Positions 11,291 through 23,491 of a DNA stretch of 64,000 bases are shown here, piece by piece (the stretch's first letter is position 1; the number at the start of each line of letters is the position of its first letter). A model generated the notes under the pieces. It made no database searches, was not told the origin of the DNA, and worked only from the letters and a program-made list of their open reading frames with translations. The position numbers and the translations under genes are program-made. The DNA is from Sipunculus nudus (lineage: Eukaryota; Annelida; Sipuncula; Golfingiida; Sipunculidae): contig CM049314.1 in assembly GCA_026874595.1 (NCBI GenBank), positions 64,392,800 to 64,456,799 of the forward strand. The letters are read 5' to 3'.

Positions 11291-11446
11291 TGTTAGGAAG
11301 ACTAATTACTCATGGTAAAATTCTGGGCCGATCAGGGATTCGAACTCATAACGGTTGCGCACAAGTCAGGCGTCCCAACCGCTTCGCTAGAAAAGCAAGC
11401 TTCACTAGCGAGCCAGTTCGGTCCGCTTTTATGTCACCCCGTAACA
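11291..11446 (-). mobile_element. 156-bp tRNA-like element, copy 2
   Basis: Same length and organisation as the copy 274 bases to the left: TGTTAGG...CGTAACA ends, A box TAGCGAAGCGG, B box variant GAGTTCGAATCCC and an AGCGGACCGAACTG tract. The interior is clearly homologous with scattered substitutions, so the two insertions or their duplication are not recent. Confidence 0.65.
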
Positions 11447-12511
11447 ATTATTCATATTAAATTGGGAACGAGTAATACAGTTACAGTAATGGTGATTTAT
11501 AGCCATGGCAACATGACACTCAGGCCTTCTGAAATAACTGATAGGGGCCCTGAGTCATGACCAAAGTCATAATAGAACATCCATTCTAAGGGTCGGATCA
11601 AATATTTGCTATGTGGTAGTTTTTTACATATTTTCAAAATAATTGAGAAACAAAATTTTGTTAAAATTAGATTTAGAATTAGTTATATTATTAACCTCGA
11701 TTCTTCCCTACGGCACCGATTCACACAAAGGTGTCTAGCCATGATGACGGAAGCACAGACAAACTTCCCGAGTAAAACCAGCCTCGTTATTAATAACTGC
11801 AGCATTGATATACGTAAGTCAACCGTGAATGTAATATTTACTATTTTCCCTAAAGAATGACGTCAGTGCATGTCTTACTTCGGAAAAATGACAGTTTGAC
11901 AAGCAGATGAAAATGAAGAAGTACTGTTAGAAATTGCGTGCACATCTGCATGTACATGTACTAGAATTGATGCGAACCCAATAGCTTGTTGATTAAAATT
12001 CGACGTTTGGGCGGCGGGCTGCTGCTAAGATAAAGAGAGCTCTTCCCAGGAGGAAAGAAGTGGGAGACAACTTTCTCAGGAGTGGTTTAATTTATTGCGC
12101 TAAAATTATTTAGACATGATATTTGTATGATTTCGTAGCGTGTAAGACTACAAATTATAATAATAGTATAATTTTCATGTATATTTTTGATAACCCTGAA
12201 TATAGTGCCGCCATTATTTTCTTTTCCAAATAACTTTACTCTTTAGGACACATTTTAGCAGTTGTGTCAAGAGTTCTAGGCCAATGGTTGAAGGAGAATG
12301 TAAATTATATTATGTCAGACATGTATCGCAATACGTGAACTACATCATAACTAACTGTATCGTTATATCATATTATATCACATTTTGCTGCATTTCTATT
12401 TAATTGTGACTGCATTTTACATGTTTTTACATTATATAAACTGTATAGACCAATAGGGCCCTGTGGCAGATTAGACAATCTTGTCTGAACGGGTTACCTT
12501 TATAAATATGT
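11447..12511. other. No gene seen
   Basis: Unique AT-rich sequence; a short frame at 11606-11860 has no domain or splice context. Confidence 0.5.
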
Positions 12512-12523
12512 TTAAATAATAAA

Positions 12524-12560
<37 letters not shown>

Positions 12561-12597
12561 TTAATAATAATAATAATAAAAGTAATAATAATAATCT
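12512..12597. repeat. (AAT)n microsatellite
   Basis: Interrupted run of ATA/AAT trinucleotides about 85 bases long. Confidence 0.9.
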
Positions 12598-15500
12598 TTA
12601 CAGTCCCAAGGTTCACACTGTATATACCCTGAACCATACACTTTTCTCATTTTTAGCCGTATAATGGATTTGGAAAGATGTATGTATAAGCAATCATGGA
12701 AACATGTATAAATATACAAATTCAATTCATTCAGTTTATTTATGGGTCAGAATTCATTATGCTACTTTTATTAGTGCTTGATGTTACCGCCAGATGGCAA
12801 AACTATCCAGCCCAATTGATGACTGTGTTGCACGTAAAATTATTTCCCGTGCAGTCTTTTATGTGACCCCCTCCCCCCCTTCCCTTCCTATATCCTGGAT
12901 CAAAGACTGCATGACTTGACGTCCGATCATGCTTTCCACGATTAGAAAGAAGAATCACAGATGAAATACCGTGTGTAACCTTGAAAAATCTTGGTGGCGG
13001 CTGGGCGGTATGTTTAATATTTTTGTAACCATGCTTGGTATCTGAATATATCCCTTAAAATAAACCTTGTTCTGTACGAACCAGTCTAGCACATTCTCAA
13101 CCTCCCTAACAGGTTCTAGAAGTGCTAAATATCTCTGTGCCCTGAATTATCTCTGCGCAGGAGACCTCAAGCAGGAATTGTAATACTTTGAAATTTTCAA
13201 ATTTCCAGCTGGAAGGCATTAATACAGGTTTACCTTTCCGCAAAAAAAAAATTGCCTTTCTACCTTACCGTTATATCAAACTTTTATTAACACTTAGTGT
13301 AAACCTTATTCTGCCATCTTACATGTCATCCTACATGCACACTAACATACATACAAAAGAACTGAATGTTTACAATAGTAACACAACTATATCAGAAACA
13401 CGATTATGCAGTCAAAATATCCGGAAAGTATGAGGAGATAACAGGAGATGATGGCGTAAAAACCGGAAAGTATAAAATATTATAGACCATTTTTATATGA
13501 AAAATAATTAAGTGGCGAGGGATGAAGGGAAAGTAGCGACGTGTATTCATATTAAACGCGTGGTTTTATATTTTTGAGAATTTTAGGTAAAATGGGGAGA
13601 GAGTTCCATTGACAAATACTTTTCAACAAATCAAACAAACTCATGTTATTTAAAAATAATAAATACAAAAAAAAAATAAATGGATTCAGTTCATGCAAAA
13701 TATACATTAATTTTCGTAGGCACATGAGATATGTAAAAATATAATGGAATTTATAATACGCTCGCGTGAACTTGCAGCAGAAATTCACAACATTCGGCAA
13801 TTATTTACATTGAACTATCACGAAAAAGCCGGGTGCCACTTTGACCACACGATCATTTGTTACATATTCACTGCAGCCAGATACATAAGTGTATACTGAG
13901 ATGTTTTATTCATAGCTTTGATATCCTGATTACCTTCGTGGGGCACATTACTGAGGGCCAATTTGTCAACACGATAGCTTTATTTCGTGACAGGCAGGCG
14001 GGAGACTGTTTTGGGCTTTCATATTTCTGACCAGCATTCAAATAAAGCAATATTTCTCTCACTTATTTGTTCTTATTTATCGCGTAGACCAAGCGCCGAC
14101 GGATGTGGGACATTCGTGAGGCGGGTCTGGAAGGAATATAATCAAATATACGTTTTGGTGACCGAGATCCATCTGTCTTTTACATTTTCCTTTCATAAGC
14201 TAGATTTGATTATGAAATTCATCACTAAAATATAACATAAAGAATCATTTTTAAATTTACAATTTCTTTCCATAGAAGCTATACGGCATTGTACGTTTCC
14301 GTTTTATTTTATGTCGATGTCGAATCACCCCAATTTGGATTTTGCCAAAGCTGTCATTCGGTTAGATGCCCTCTATTTATAACTCCCTTTACTATATAGA
14401 ATAGACAAGCAAAGTATTGCAAATTACCATATCTTTCCACAGTTACATGAAGTACCAATTTGTAGATATATGAGGGATTCTTCCCTTATTTGTTAAGGTC
14501 GTCTGTGGAGATAGTACCCAATTTGCCCATGGAACACGCCTGTCGCCGCTCCGCGTCCCATTTGATATATATTAGTGACGGATAATATTGATAAAACCGT
14601 GACCAGTATACGCGCCCCGCTCTACGTCAAAGAAGGATAGTAGATTGGGCAACATATATTCGCCTATGAATATTACAGCCACCGCGCACTGAAGCACCCG
14701 TTGTAGCAAGTACCACTGATCACAGGTGAATAGAGATAATCAACGTAAATATACACAAACAAATCCGACGACTAAGCAAGATAAGGTGCACACGTTTACC
14801 AGGAATTTCATATTTTTAACATTCACACCATCATTTAAGCATAATCCAGCTAATTTGAACCAGATTCAGCCATCATTCAGATGCCATTTAAACTGAAAAC
14901 GCAAGGGAAACATAACAAAACAAAAGCACCGCTAACGTGCATAATACGTCCCCTCTTATTTCTTATTCCTGTTCCACAAAGTTAGCTCGTGACCTTTGAC
15001 CTCATTTAATATGCGTGGATGTTGCTTTTAATCCGACTCGGGCGAAGTAATCTATTGGTGAGTAGTTATGGTGAGTTTCGTGAAAATCCATCGAATCCGT
15101 GGTAAGTTATGGAGAGTACTATCTGAGTTTAGAGCGTTCCTAAAGGGAGTTGATATTTGTAAAATTTTGAAGGGTTTTGTAAAAATTGAATCTTTTTCGC
15201 ATTTTATATAATTTATATATGATGTATTTGATTATATATGATTTATTATTTGAAATCGTGTTTTTATATGTTCATATGCTTTAAGCTAGATGTAAGCCTC
15301 TGTTGCCAACGCGAATTTTTACATCACTGACGGGTTCGTTTTAGACAGCCGGTATTGGTCATTGACTGATACAAGTTCCTAAAACGAGATAATTCGCGCG
15401 TCGTCCCATCGGACGCTTTGACCCCTAAGAAAGTTCGAGCACCCGAGAAGCTTACCCCGCGTTCCTGAAAGCCCTGGAGAGTGATGCCTTTTCCACACCC

Positions 15501-17273
15501 TCTTTTCGCCATATCAACCCTCTTTTCCAAATGCCTCTGTTATTGCGAAATGAAAGTTCATTCATGTTAAAATTCATGTTACAACATTATTATATATTTA
15601 ACCTTGGTATTTCATTTCCTCCGTCGAACTCGTAAACTCACAAATACGTTTACAGAGCCTACATACTTAAAAGACCATTCATATTTGTAGCTAAAAAGTA
15701 AACGATAAGGCTTAAAAAAGAAAAGGTTCTCAGGCACTTTATTTTTAGAATTAGTGCCTGCAGGCGATAATTTCTTTTTTACCTTTATGTATATTTCGAT
15801 AAAAAGAATGTCATATGAACATGGAAAAGCGTGAAAATAAATGAAATGTTTTGCTAAACAAGTAAAAGCACTTCAAAAAAGGAAATCTGATCAAAATTGT
15901 ATTATTTTATCTTCTTGAAAAATGAAACTGAAAATAAAAAAAAAAATTATGCGGGGGGGGGTCAAAGTTAACGCGGGCGGTGCCTGAAAAACCATACCTT
16001 TTTTTTATATTTTTTACCTATATTTAACCATGACATTTTGTTTCTTCTATTGCACTCATAAACTTACAAATATGCAAACAGGGCCTATATACTCTAAAAA
16101 AACTAACACTATTTGTAAGTGAAAAAATAAACGAGAATGCCTATTCAACTGATGATAATCGACACAGAATATTTTAACGGCAATATCCTTCGGTGCACCG
16201 ATGAGCTAACATTGACGCCAGCAATAAAATGAATTTCCTTTTGAGATGACTTCTGGTTGTTACTACTACTGCTGGATGTTGTATTAAGATGTATTGATTA
16301 AAAGCGGATACTCCTCTGTCTCCTGAAAAATGGCGGTATCACCAGACCTAACATCGTCAGAACGATGAATGATTGTCAAAGAAACAGAGAGCAGCAGATC
16401 AGCGAGCTCGGCTGACCGCACCCTTCCGCTGGAGGTGGTTTTTACTCAAGACGAATCTCTTACTGCACGATAGGCACCGTTGGACAACCCGGGACTACTT
16501 GACTAAACTGTCAAACTTAACATCAAGATATATCACATTTGAAGGAAACACGGTTTGTTTGCATTTCACATGCGTATACTTACTAAATATTACTTATTAT
16601 TCCTCCACACTAACGATATCTGTTGGCGAATATTAACACGAATAGTTCGGGTCCGTTATATTACAAAAGGAGACTTTCGCTATATATTAAATGATAAAAA
16701 GTAAAAGATTCCTGTCTTATCATGGGCGGTGGGGTTCCTTTCTGTGTTTGTGGCATGTCTCTGCTTTCATTGAACAAAACCCGCAATGCTGGCTCAACCC
16801 CAGCAGACGACCATAACATTACGTGCAGTGCGTATGCCCGTGGAAAAGCATTTCACTTCATTGATTCCTAACACCATCTGGTGTACTTAAAAGCCGAGTT
16901 TTATTGAGGGTTCAGATTGTGACGCCCACAAACTCTAATCAGCAGAGGCGCACTCTTGTGAGTCCGATTTTGTACAGAGTGAGCTGACCGAGCCATATAT
17001 CAGGGAAACCTAAAGAAAAAAAAAAGAGCTAGCTTGCTAATGACACTGAACTAATTAACGACAGGAAACAAGTGGATAGCCAATAATTAGTGTATCAAAA
17101 CTAGTGAAATATTAATTAAACCCGTGTTATTCCTGGGAACTTTGTAACATAAAATATTTAAAAAAAACACCCTTGACATAGTGGTATTTCTGCCCTTTAC
17201 TATAAACAGAACGAACAACAATTATCCCGCTATTTCCCTCCCCATTATTTACGTTTGTTTACTGATACCTTTC
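12598..17273. other. Long stretch without a supported gene
   Basis: Mostly unique sequence. Three CpG-containing patches deserve mention but are not strong enough to call: 14083-14160 after a pyrimidine-rich ..ttatcgcgtag, 15324-15530 (a minus-strand 68-codon frame with a possible ..GCGGGGTAAGC donor), and 16320-16480 (an AAAATGGCGG context followed by two overlapping short frames). G-run at 15952-15962. Confidence 0.4.
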
Positions 17274-17478
17274 AGGGAAACGTCGCGTGGCGTGAGGTGA
17301 TTGTCGCCTGTGACGTACGGGATCACGTTCCACAGATGGCCGTATGGTCACATGCAACAAGTGCAAGTGGAAATTGTGCTATACAAAATACAATAAAGCA
17401 CTCGTTAAAGCAAAACGTTCTTTCCGAAGACTTGCAAGAAACTTCCTCAGTATAGTTTTCCTAGCTTTTTTAATGCTT
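17274..17478 (+). CDS. Candidate exon, possible Cys-pair motif, unknown gene
   Basis: A pyrimidine-rich ..tgataccttTCAG acceptor ends at 17273 and the sequence after it is CpG-containing, unlike its surroundings. Two frames are open. One runs directly from the acceptor (GNVAWREVIVACDVRDHVPQ...) to TAG at 17453-17455. The other is open from 17314 to TAA at 17479-17481 and reads VTCNKCKWKLCYTKYNK, followed by a basic segment (KAKRSFRRLARN) and a hydrophobic tail. The CxxC...C pattern recalls small zinc-binding modules but fits none that I can name. Overlapping open frames cannot both be coding, and both may be chance. Confidence 0.3.
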
Positions 17479-17579
17479 TAATAATGCTTTAACAGTGTGT
17501 AAGTCCTCACAGGAAAATAAAGTCCTCGCGCGTTTGGTGTGCAGTCAATATCGTGTCCTCAAGAACAATAAGTTTGCTT

Positions 17580-17612
17580 AAACACACTCACACACGCACA
17601 CACACACGTACA
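17580..17612. repeat. Interrupted (CA)n microsatellite
   Basis: CACACTCACACACGCACACACACAC run. Confidence 0.85.
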
Positions 17613-17689
17613 GAATCGAGTGATACAATAACCCAAGCTTTTCGCAGTGTTAATAAACAAAGGTATAACATACATTAGCGACAAATCCA

Positions 17690-18130
17690 GGATCCGAGAG
17701 GATACAACAGCAAGTGCCGTCGATGACAGGGAATTCCATCAGAAACAAAAGAGCGAACCAGCAAACGACAACTAGTTCATACCAGACAAAAGAGAAATTG
17801 TAGACCACAGCTAGCTCATTGCAGACAAAGGACAAACCAACAGATGGCTGATAATTCCTAACAGACAGGTGATAACTGGGATACCACCGCTTGTCCAGGG
17901 CAGATACCAGCAAGCCAGCAGAAAATAAGCTAGACCACAGAAAGTAATAATGAATACGTAGGCGACGACTAGTGCAAAGCAGACGACAGCGAACGAGTAA
18001 AAGACAGACCACTACAAACAACAGCGAACAGGCAGTAGTCAGCTAGACCATTGCAAATAAAAACGTACAAGCGAACAACAGACTATAGCTAGCGATAGCA
18101 GACGAGTGAGCTGTTGACTATAGCAAACTA
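17690..18130. repeat. Degenerate AGACCAC/AGCAGACGACA minisatellite
   Basis: Recurring 'agctagaccac', 'cagacgacagcgaac' and 'gaacaacagac' blocks at irregular spacing of roughly 60-70 bases. It is contiguous in style with the cleaner 68-bp array that follows, and related words recur at 20280-20390. The long minus-strand frame here encodes only the repeat. Confidence 0.6.
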
Positions 18131-18349
18131 GTTAGACCACTGCAGACAGCAGCGAACAAGAAAATGGCAGCTGGTAGACAACAACAGATAAACAGGCGAA
18201 AATTACCATAAAGAAAAAGTCTTGATAAAGACATGCTCTGCTTGTTTAAATATTTACAAGAGGTCAGGATCCAAACATCTGTCTTGTCGACGAAAGGGAA
18301 ATCGCAATGGGCAGGAGGCGATTCAGAACCAGAAGACATAATGAAGGGC

Positions 18350-18735
18350 CGTGAATCACACTGACGTCTGTCCATAGCAGGAGGGGAGAAGAAAACAAGT
18401 CCATAGCAAACGACATCAAACTGACAGACAGTTGTCAGTCCACTGAAGAAGGGGATAGGGAAACCAAGTCCATAGCTGACAACATAAAACGGACAGACAA
18501 CCAATAGTCCACAGCAGAGAGGGGAAGGGAACAAGTCCTTGGCAGTCAGCATCAAACGAGAAGACAACAATTAATTCACAGCAGAAGGGAGCAAGGAGAA
18601 AAGTCCATGGCAGGCAACATCAAAAAGGCAGACACCAGTCAGTCCACAGAAGAAGGGAAGAAGAAAATAAGTCTAAAGCAGACAATATCAGACGGACAGA
18701 CAACAGTCAGTCCATTGCAGTCCCCCGGTCGCCTC
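18350..18735. repeat. 68-bp minisatellite, about five units
   Basis: The anchor word AAGTCCATAGCA (variants) begins at 18397, 18466, 18533, 18601 and 18669, giving periods of 69, 67, 68 and 68. Each unit also carries 'acaTCAaacggacagacaacagtcagtccacagcag' variants and a GA-rich segment. The reverse strand gives a long hydrophobic frame (18118-18570) that is a by-product. Confidence 0.85.
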
Positions 18736-18934
18736 CACTACTCCCGGTCCTCACAGAATTTCACGTAGTCTAATAATGATAAAATTCTCTAAAACACATT
18801 CGTGAAATTCGTTTCACTGCTATCCGTAGATTTTGGCCTTATTTCATTTATAAATATTTCTAAAGTGCTCTTACATCGGGTGAAGCGTGTGGAATGATTG
18901 TGTCGATGTGTTTTGATAAAGTGATTGCCTTTCT

Positions 18935-19012
18935 ATTCGCGTGGCAGAAATTTTCCTGGTCTCTTCATTTTCAATTTTTCGCGAGGGCTTCATTTTCGCG
19001 ATTTTACAAGCA
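18935..19012 (-). repeat. TCGCGA-type dispersed repeat, copy 1
   Basis: 'cgcgtggcagaaattttcc', 'ttttcgcgagggcttcattt' and 'tcgcgatttta' on the plus strand; the same words in altered order and orientation recur at 19300-19390. I recall CGCGAAAATTT-type repeats as common in bivalves. Confidence 0.45.
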
Positions 19013-19299
19013 TTAAAAGTTCTAAGTACATGTACAGCAGTACTTGTATGTCCTATAAGATAGGAATAAAACTCACAATACCTCATTCATTTTTGTTAGT
19101 GATGTATTATAATATGTGAAACAGTCAATGTATCCCAGACAAAAATCGCATGTTTCACAATAATTTATGCGTGTGTCCATGGGTCAGTTCCGGAACCATG
19201 CACGCACACATATGTTTGCTGATTATCGAACAAAATTTGTAGAGGAATTCTGACAGTGCAGATGTATCATCCCCTTTTCTTCATCTTAGACAATAGGGC

Positions 19300-19390
19300 C
19301 GTCTTAATCCCAAGCGCTTCATATTTGCGATTATTTTCCATTCGCAAAAATCGCATAATTAAAACCCTCGCGAATAAGAGGCAACCGCAG
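19300..19390 (+). repeat. TCGCGA-type dispersed repeat, copy 2
   Basis: 'ttcgcaaaaatcgcataatt' then 'aaaaccctcgcgaataagagg', matching the reverse complement of the 18.9-kb copy in word order. Confidence 0.45.
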
Positions 19391-20639
19391 TAGATTATGT
19401 ACCTAAATTGCCTTCGCCAAATATTTCAGCTTCTTCGCCCCTCACAATCCCGGCTACGACCCTGGAAGGGGAGAAGGAAACAACTCAATAGCCGGGAAAA
19501 TCGCACGAACAGACGTCAGCTTATCAATGACAAATAGTTAGAATCAAAAAGACCATCTGGAGAAAGTGACAAGTCTACAGTATAGATATAACAGACTAAG
19601 TACAAGATGGAGAGTCCTAAGAATACAACATCGACAGGACAAAACTAAAAAAAGGCATACAACGAGCAGTTGGCATATAGTCTAGCTATAATAACTGATA
19701 ATAGTACAGCTAATGTATGTGATATACATGCAGGCCAATTCGTGTTTTAGCTATTTATTTGTAATTCCTTAACTATTCAAAAGTGACTGAATTTTGCGTT
19801 AATTTGTCGTTTAAGGCCTTATTTTTTGTCATTTTACCGTACTGATTTCGTATATCGATGAATCATGTTTAGCAAGCCTTGCCCTATTTATCAAGGGTAC
19901 ATTATGTTTTGTTAGGTAAATAACTTTCATGTGCTAATAACACTCAAATAACACACTTTATTTTAATTAGTTATTCTTAATGTTTGATCTACATCTACAA
20001 ATTATATTCATTTCTCTCACTTTTCACTTCTATCCTTCAGTTCTCTCACATAATTTGTTAATTTTTAAATAATATCATAAGAAATATTCTTTCTCCAACT
20101 TGGATAAAAAAGTAAGGCACAGGTGTTATGTTTGTTTCAGAACTGTTTGAAATAGAAACCACAAACACCAAAACAGACAATAACAAACTGGAAAAGAAAA
20201 CTAGGAAGACGGGAGGAGAATTGAACAGTCGTCAGCGACTGGCTGTAATGGAAAGACGGATTTTCAACTGGTCAGACCCAAACACCGCAGATCCGAGAGC
20301 AGACGACAGGGAGTCCAGAGCAGACGACAAGGGATCCTGCAGACGAGAGGTTCAGACGTGGGGAAATGAACTAGCAGACGACAAACGCTTAACTTTTAGT
20401 TAAACGGTTTTTCTGCTCAGCAGTCTCATCTAAGTAAGATTGGTTCAAGAACCCCACGAAGTCTATTATCTCTCAGTCCACGTGTCTCTCTTTAGTCTAT
20501 TCTCCATTTGTTAATCTGATATGAAACAAGAATGGTTTTATGGTGGTATGTGGCACTCTTTTGATATACACTGGCCAACAGCGCTGGAAGGTTATTCGTA
20601 GAACGCGAGTTATATGTTTTGGTTGAAATCCAAAAATTC
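19391..20639. other. No gene seen; dispersed minisatellite-like words
   Basis: 20280-20390 repeats 'agagcagacgacagggagtcc' type words related to the 17.7-18.7 kb array. A 91-codon plus-strand frame (20128-20403) overlaps them and is probably a by-product. Confidence 0.45.
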
Positions 20640-20870
20640 TATACTTTCAGGGTCGGATCCAGGATTTAAGAAAAGGAGGCGTCCAACCCAGGAGGACCAA
20701 TAAAAAAACCTACGAAAAGTCCCAAGATCCAAGAAAAGGGGTCTACCCCGAAAAAATAGTCTGCACCCCATTACATTTTTTTGCGGTCGCTAAAGGGGTG
20801 GGGGTGGGGGGGGGGGGAGGGGTCTGGACCGTCTTGACGCCTCCCAATATCCGCTTCTGTTTTTGCCTTC
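20640..20870 (+). repeat. GGATCCAGGATTT-headed dispersed repeat with G tract
   Basis: Starts 'ggtcggatccaggattt', contains 'aaggggtct' and 'agtctgcacccc' blocks and a 12-base G run, and ends near 'gcctcccaatatccgcttctg'. The reverse complement of the same theme occurs at 36415-36570. Confidence 0.5.
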
Positions 20871-21952
20871 AATTTTCGTGTACCATTTTTAATACTCGAA
20901 ACATCTATCATAGTATTTATTGAAAATTGAGAATGGATGAAAAGTGTCATTTATTAAAATCAGCTTATTAAACATCGGTTTGGAATGTTAACTCATGAAA
21001 TTCTGAAATAATGTCCCCAGTATAAGTCCTTTCCATGTATAAATTATTACAGATGAAAGTGTACAGTGATAAAACTTGATGTAAACACGACCTTTATTAT
21101 CGTGTTTGGAAAAGAACTTTCATATTATAATTTTCATAGCAAATATATTTTTCTTGTTCCTAATTTTGTATTCCATGCAAAGCTAGCCGGTGGTGAGGGG
21201 TGGGGGGCATAGCCTTTTTCGGTACCCCCCCCCCCCCCGACTGTGCCCTTGTCTGTCTGAGGGCTTGATTATTAGTATAGAATTATGCTCAACCATAACA
21301 ATGCACAAGCGTTGAATCTTTATCCGATGGGCCATTTGATTATGTGTTCAAGAATTAGACATTGTGACCTTCTTTGACGTTCCACAGGACATTGCAGTTG
21401 GCAATAAGTGAAAACAACAAACGATCCTATTTTTTATCAATTGAAAGATACCTCTGTTCCAAAATATGTTAAAATGGTACAATTGGGAAACCTGAACCAC
21501 GTGCGCTAATATTGCATCCATTAGGTCTAGAATTTTCAAACGCAACATTCAGGGTCCTTCGCAAATATTCTTTGAAACTTGAAACTAGCTCATGATGACC
21601 TGTCAGAAGAGTTTGAAAACTGGTAACCTTGATCTTATTCTTCTCTAATACAACCTGTATGCAACCAGTCGTGATTGGATTAAGTCTGCACTTGTGTGAC
21701 CCATCACTTACGGAAGAACCATGTTGACTGTGGTGTCAGAAAATCAAAGGTCAAGATCACATCTGATATTAATCGAAATATAGTTTCAGATGATGAAATT
21801 CCAGTTGTGAATGCTATCAAAAATATCATGCTGAGCGTTATTACCCATAAGTCATTTGTTTTGCTATACATCTGGAATAACACTTTACAAAATAAAATTG
21901 ATTTACAATTTTAAATTCTGAGCATTGGTGAAAGGTAATTTGGACACAATCA
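20871..21952. other. No supported gene
   Basis: 21340-21720 is less AT-rich and shows several interrupted open segments on both strands; it could be a decayed coding element but no motif was recognised. C tract at 21225-21238. Confidence 0.4.
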
Positions 21953-22310
21953 TTGACTCCCCAAGGAGGGTATCCTTTCATCCCCGTTCGTGTGTAGGTT
22001 TGTGCGGGGGTGTGTAATTTTTCTCCACAACAATACTCACTCAATCCTGACCGAATCTCATGAAATTTTCAGAGCCTTCAAGAAGGAGCAAATGAAGATT
22101 CAACTTGATTCGGGTGTGGATCCGGTACTTGATCCAGATTCAGGAAAGTCAACAAATATTCACAAATGTAGAGTCACAAAATGAACCTGGGTATCTGGGC
22201 CGAATAAATGAATGCGAACACGGTTTTGGGCTTATCCCGGAAGAAACACGAGATGGAAGAGGCTTGCATTCCTTAGAATGCAGATTTCTGGATAATTATA
22301 TCAAGTAATA
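21953..22310 (+). repeat. Dispersed repeat 'GGAGGGTAT..CCCCGTTCG', copy 1
   Basis: Shares with 24452-24595 the words 'ggagggtat', 'ttc(a/c)tcccgttcg', 'acaac(a)at(a)actcac', 'caaatgaatg' and 'aaaca/acggtt'. Contains a downstream segment (tcatgaaattttcagag, ccttcaagaaggagc) missing from copy 2. Ends near a GCATTC-ctta-GAATGC hairpin (22267-22282). Confidence 0.6.
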
Positions 22311-22954
22311 CAATAAAGGTTTAATCTTATCCGTATACTAGATGCCCATATCTAAAATCATTCGCTTTCCCAAGTGTTTCTAGCAGCCTTAACCTTCAAA
22401 CGTGCGATGTGGAAAATAAAGTATTTGCCTAGCGTCGGGGAATGGAAATTCTTGGGACCTGGGAAGCGATAATCGGATAGTGCTGTCCATGTTCTGAAGA
22501 TAAATATTGCTTATCGTGTCTCAGATGTAAGGCCGTTATATTTCTCCCCAGCGGAGTCTTATTTTATATTAATAACATAAATATCATTAATAATAGGAAG
22601 TTGGCCAGTGGTTTAAAGTTATCTTTAACAGTGATGGTTTTGGTGGGGGCGGGAGTGGGGGACTCGGAGGCATTGAATTGTTATGAATATTTGGGACAAC
22701 TTTTTCTCTGTAAGCCTATGAATATTGAAATATTGAAAATATTGAAAAGTGTGACATATCATTTATATTACTACTATATATAAGGTTTTAAACAGACAGA
22801 CAGGCAAACACGTGCAAGGAAATACATTTTTCTTTTTGTAGCAATCCGTTGGAAAGGTGACCGCCTAGATGAAGTTCATCACAGTTTTGTAGGTAACCTT
22901 GATCATTATAATATGTGGTGTTTAAAGCATTTTTCCATTGTGATATTTTTGCAG
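22311..22954. other. No gene seen
   Basis: AT-rich unique sequence with a short G-rich patch (22640-22665). Confidence 0.5.
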
Positions 22955-23094
22955 TTCAGCGATCCAACCATCGAGCAGGTGATCCGTGACACTCATTTCT
23001 CGATGCTAGGATTAATATATTTCCCTCGCTTATGTAATACACAGCACAGTTTCATTATAGTCCTAATAATATTCCGGTCCATAATGCTGGCAGA
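22955..23094 (+). CDS. Candidate internal exon, unknown gene
   Basis: A good acceptor (ttttccattgtgatatttttgCAG) precedes TTCAGCGATCC, and a good donor (CAGAG|GTATGT) follows. One frame is open between them and begins FSDPTIEQVIRDTHFSMLGL, then a hydrophobic stretch. The first 60 bases have balanced composition and CpGs, unlike nearby DNA. No domain was recognised. The second half is I/L/F-rich and could be chance or a membrane segment. Confidence 0.3.
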
Positions 23095-23491
23095 GGTATG
23101 TGGTCTCTGAGTGCTTTATTGTTTCACGATTTGAAAGGAAATGTATTGCACACCTGCGACCAGTTGTCGGGTACAGAGCGCATGATAGATTTACCAATTC
23201 CTTTCTGAACATTCAAAGAAGTCCCAGATAGCGCGTATTTATAGTTCCTGAAGGCCCCATATAGATTCACAGCTTTTGAGATTTGCTCAAAATATGTGTT
23301 CAAAGAACGGTTATGCGAAAGGAGTTTTTTACATATGCCTAACTGAAGAGACGTTAGGGGGCGTTACATAATGGAGTCAGGCTGGGTAGGTTTTGTGTTG
23401 GGTACATTTGTGTTCACCGTATTTTTAGCTGAATGGGCCAGTTAAATGAGTTGTAAGTTTTTGATTTGCATTTAAATTATCCACAGTGGCG

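Noticed and set aside
14083-14160. Possible exon after ..ttatcgcgtag
   Set aside because: The acceptor is reasonable, but frames are short and no donor follows in a fitting position.
15324-15530. Minus-strand 68-codon CpG-containing frame with a possible internal GTAAGC donor
   Set aside because: No domain, uncertain start, and no partner exon; not distinguishable from chance.
16320-16480. AAAATGGCGG followed by short frames, as in a promoter-first exon
   Set aside because: The frames are 13-35 codons with no donor; the motif alone is too common.
17650-18021. 123-codon minus-strand frame rich in V, L and C
   Set aside because: Overlaps the degenerate AGACCAC/GACGACA repeat; composition follows the repeat.
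18118-18570. 150-codon hydrophobic minus-strand frame
   Set aside because: It is the translation of the 68-bp minisatellite; the repeated peptide follows the repeat unit, and there is no independent coding signal.
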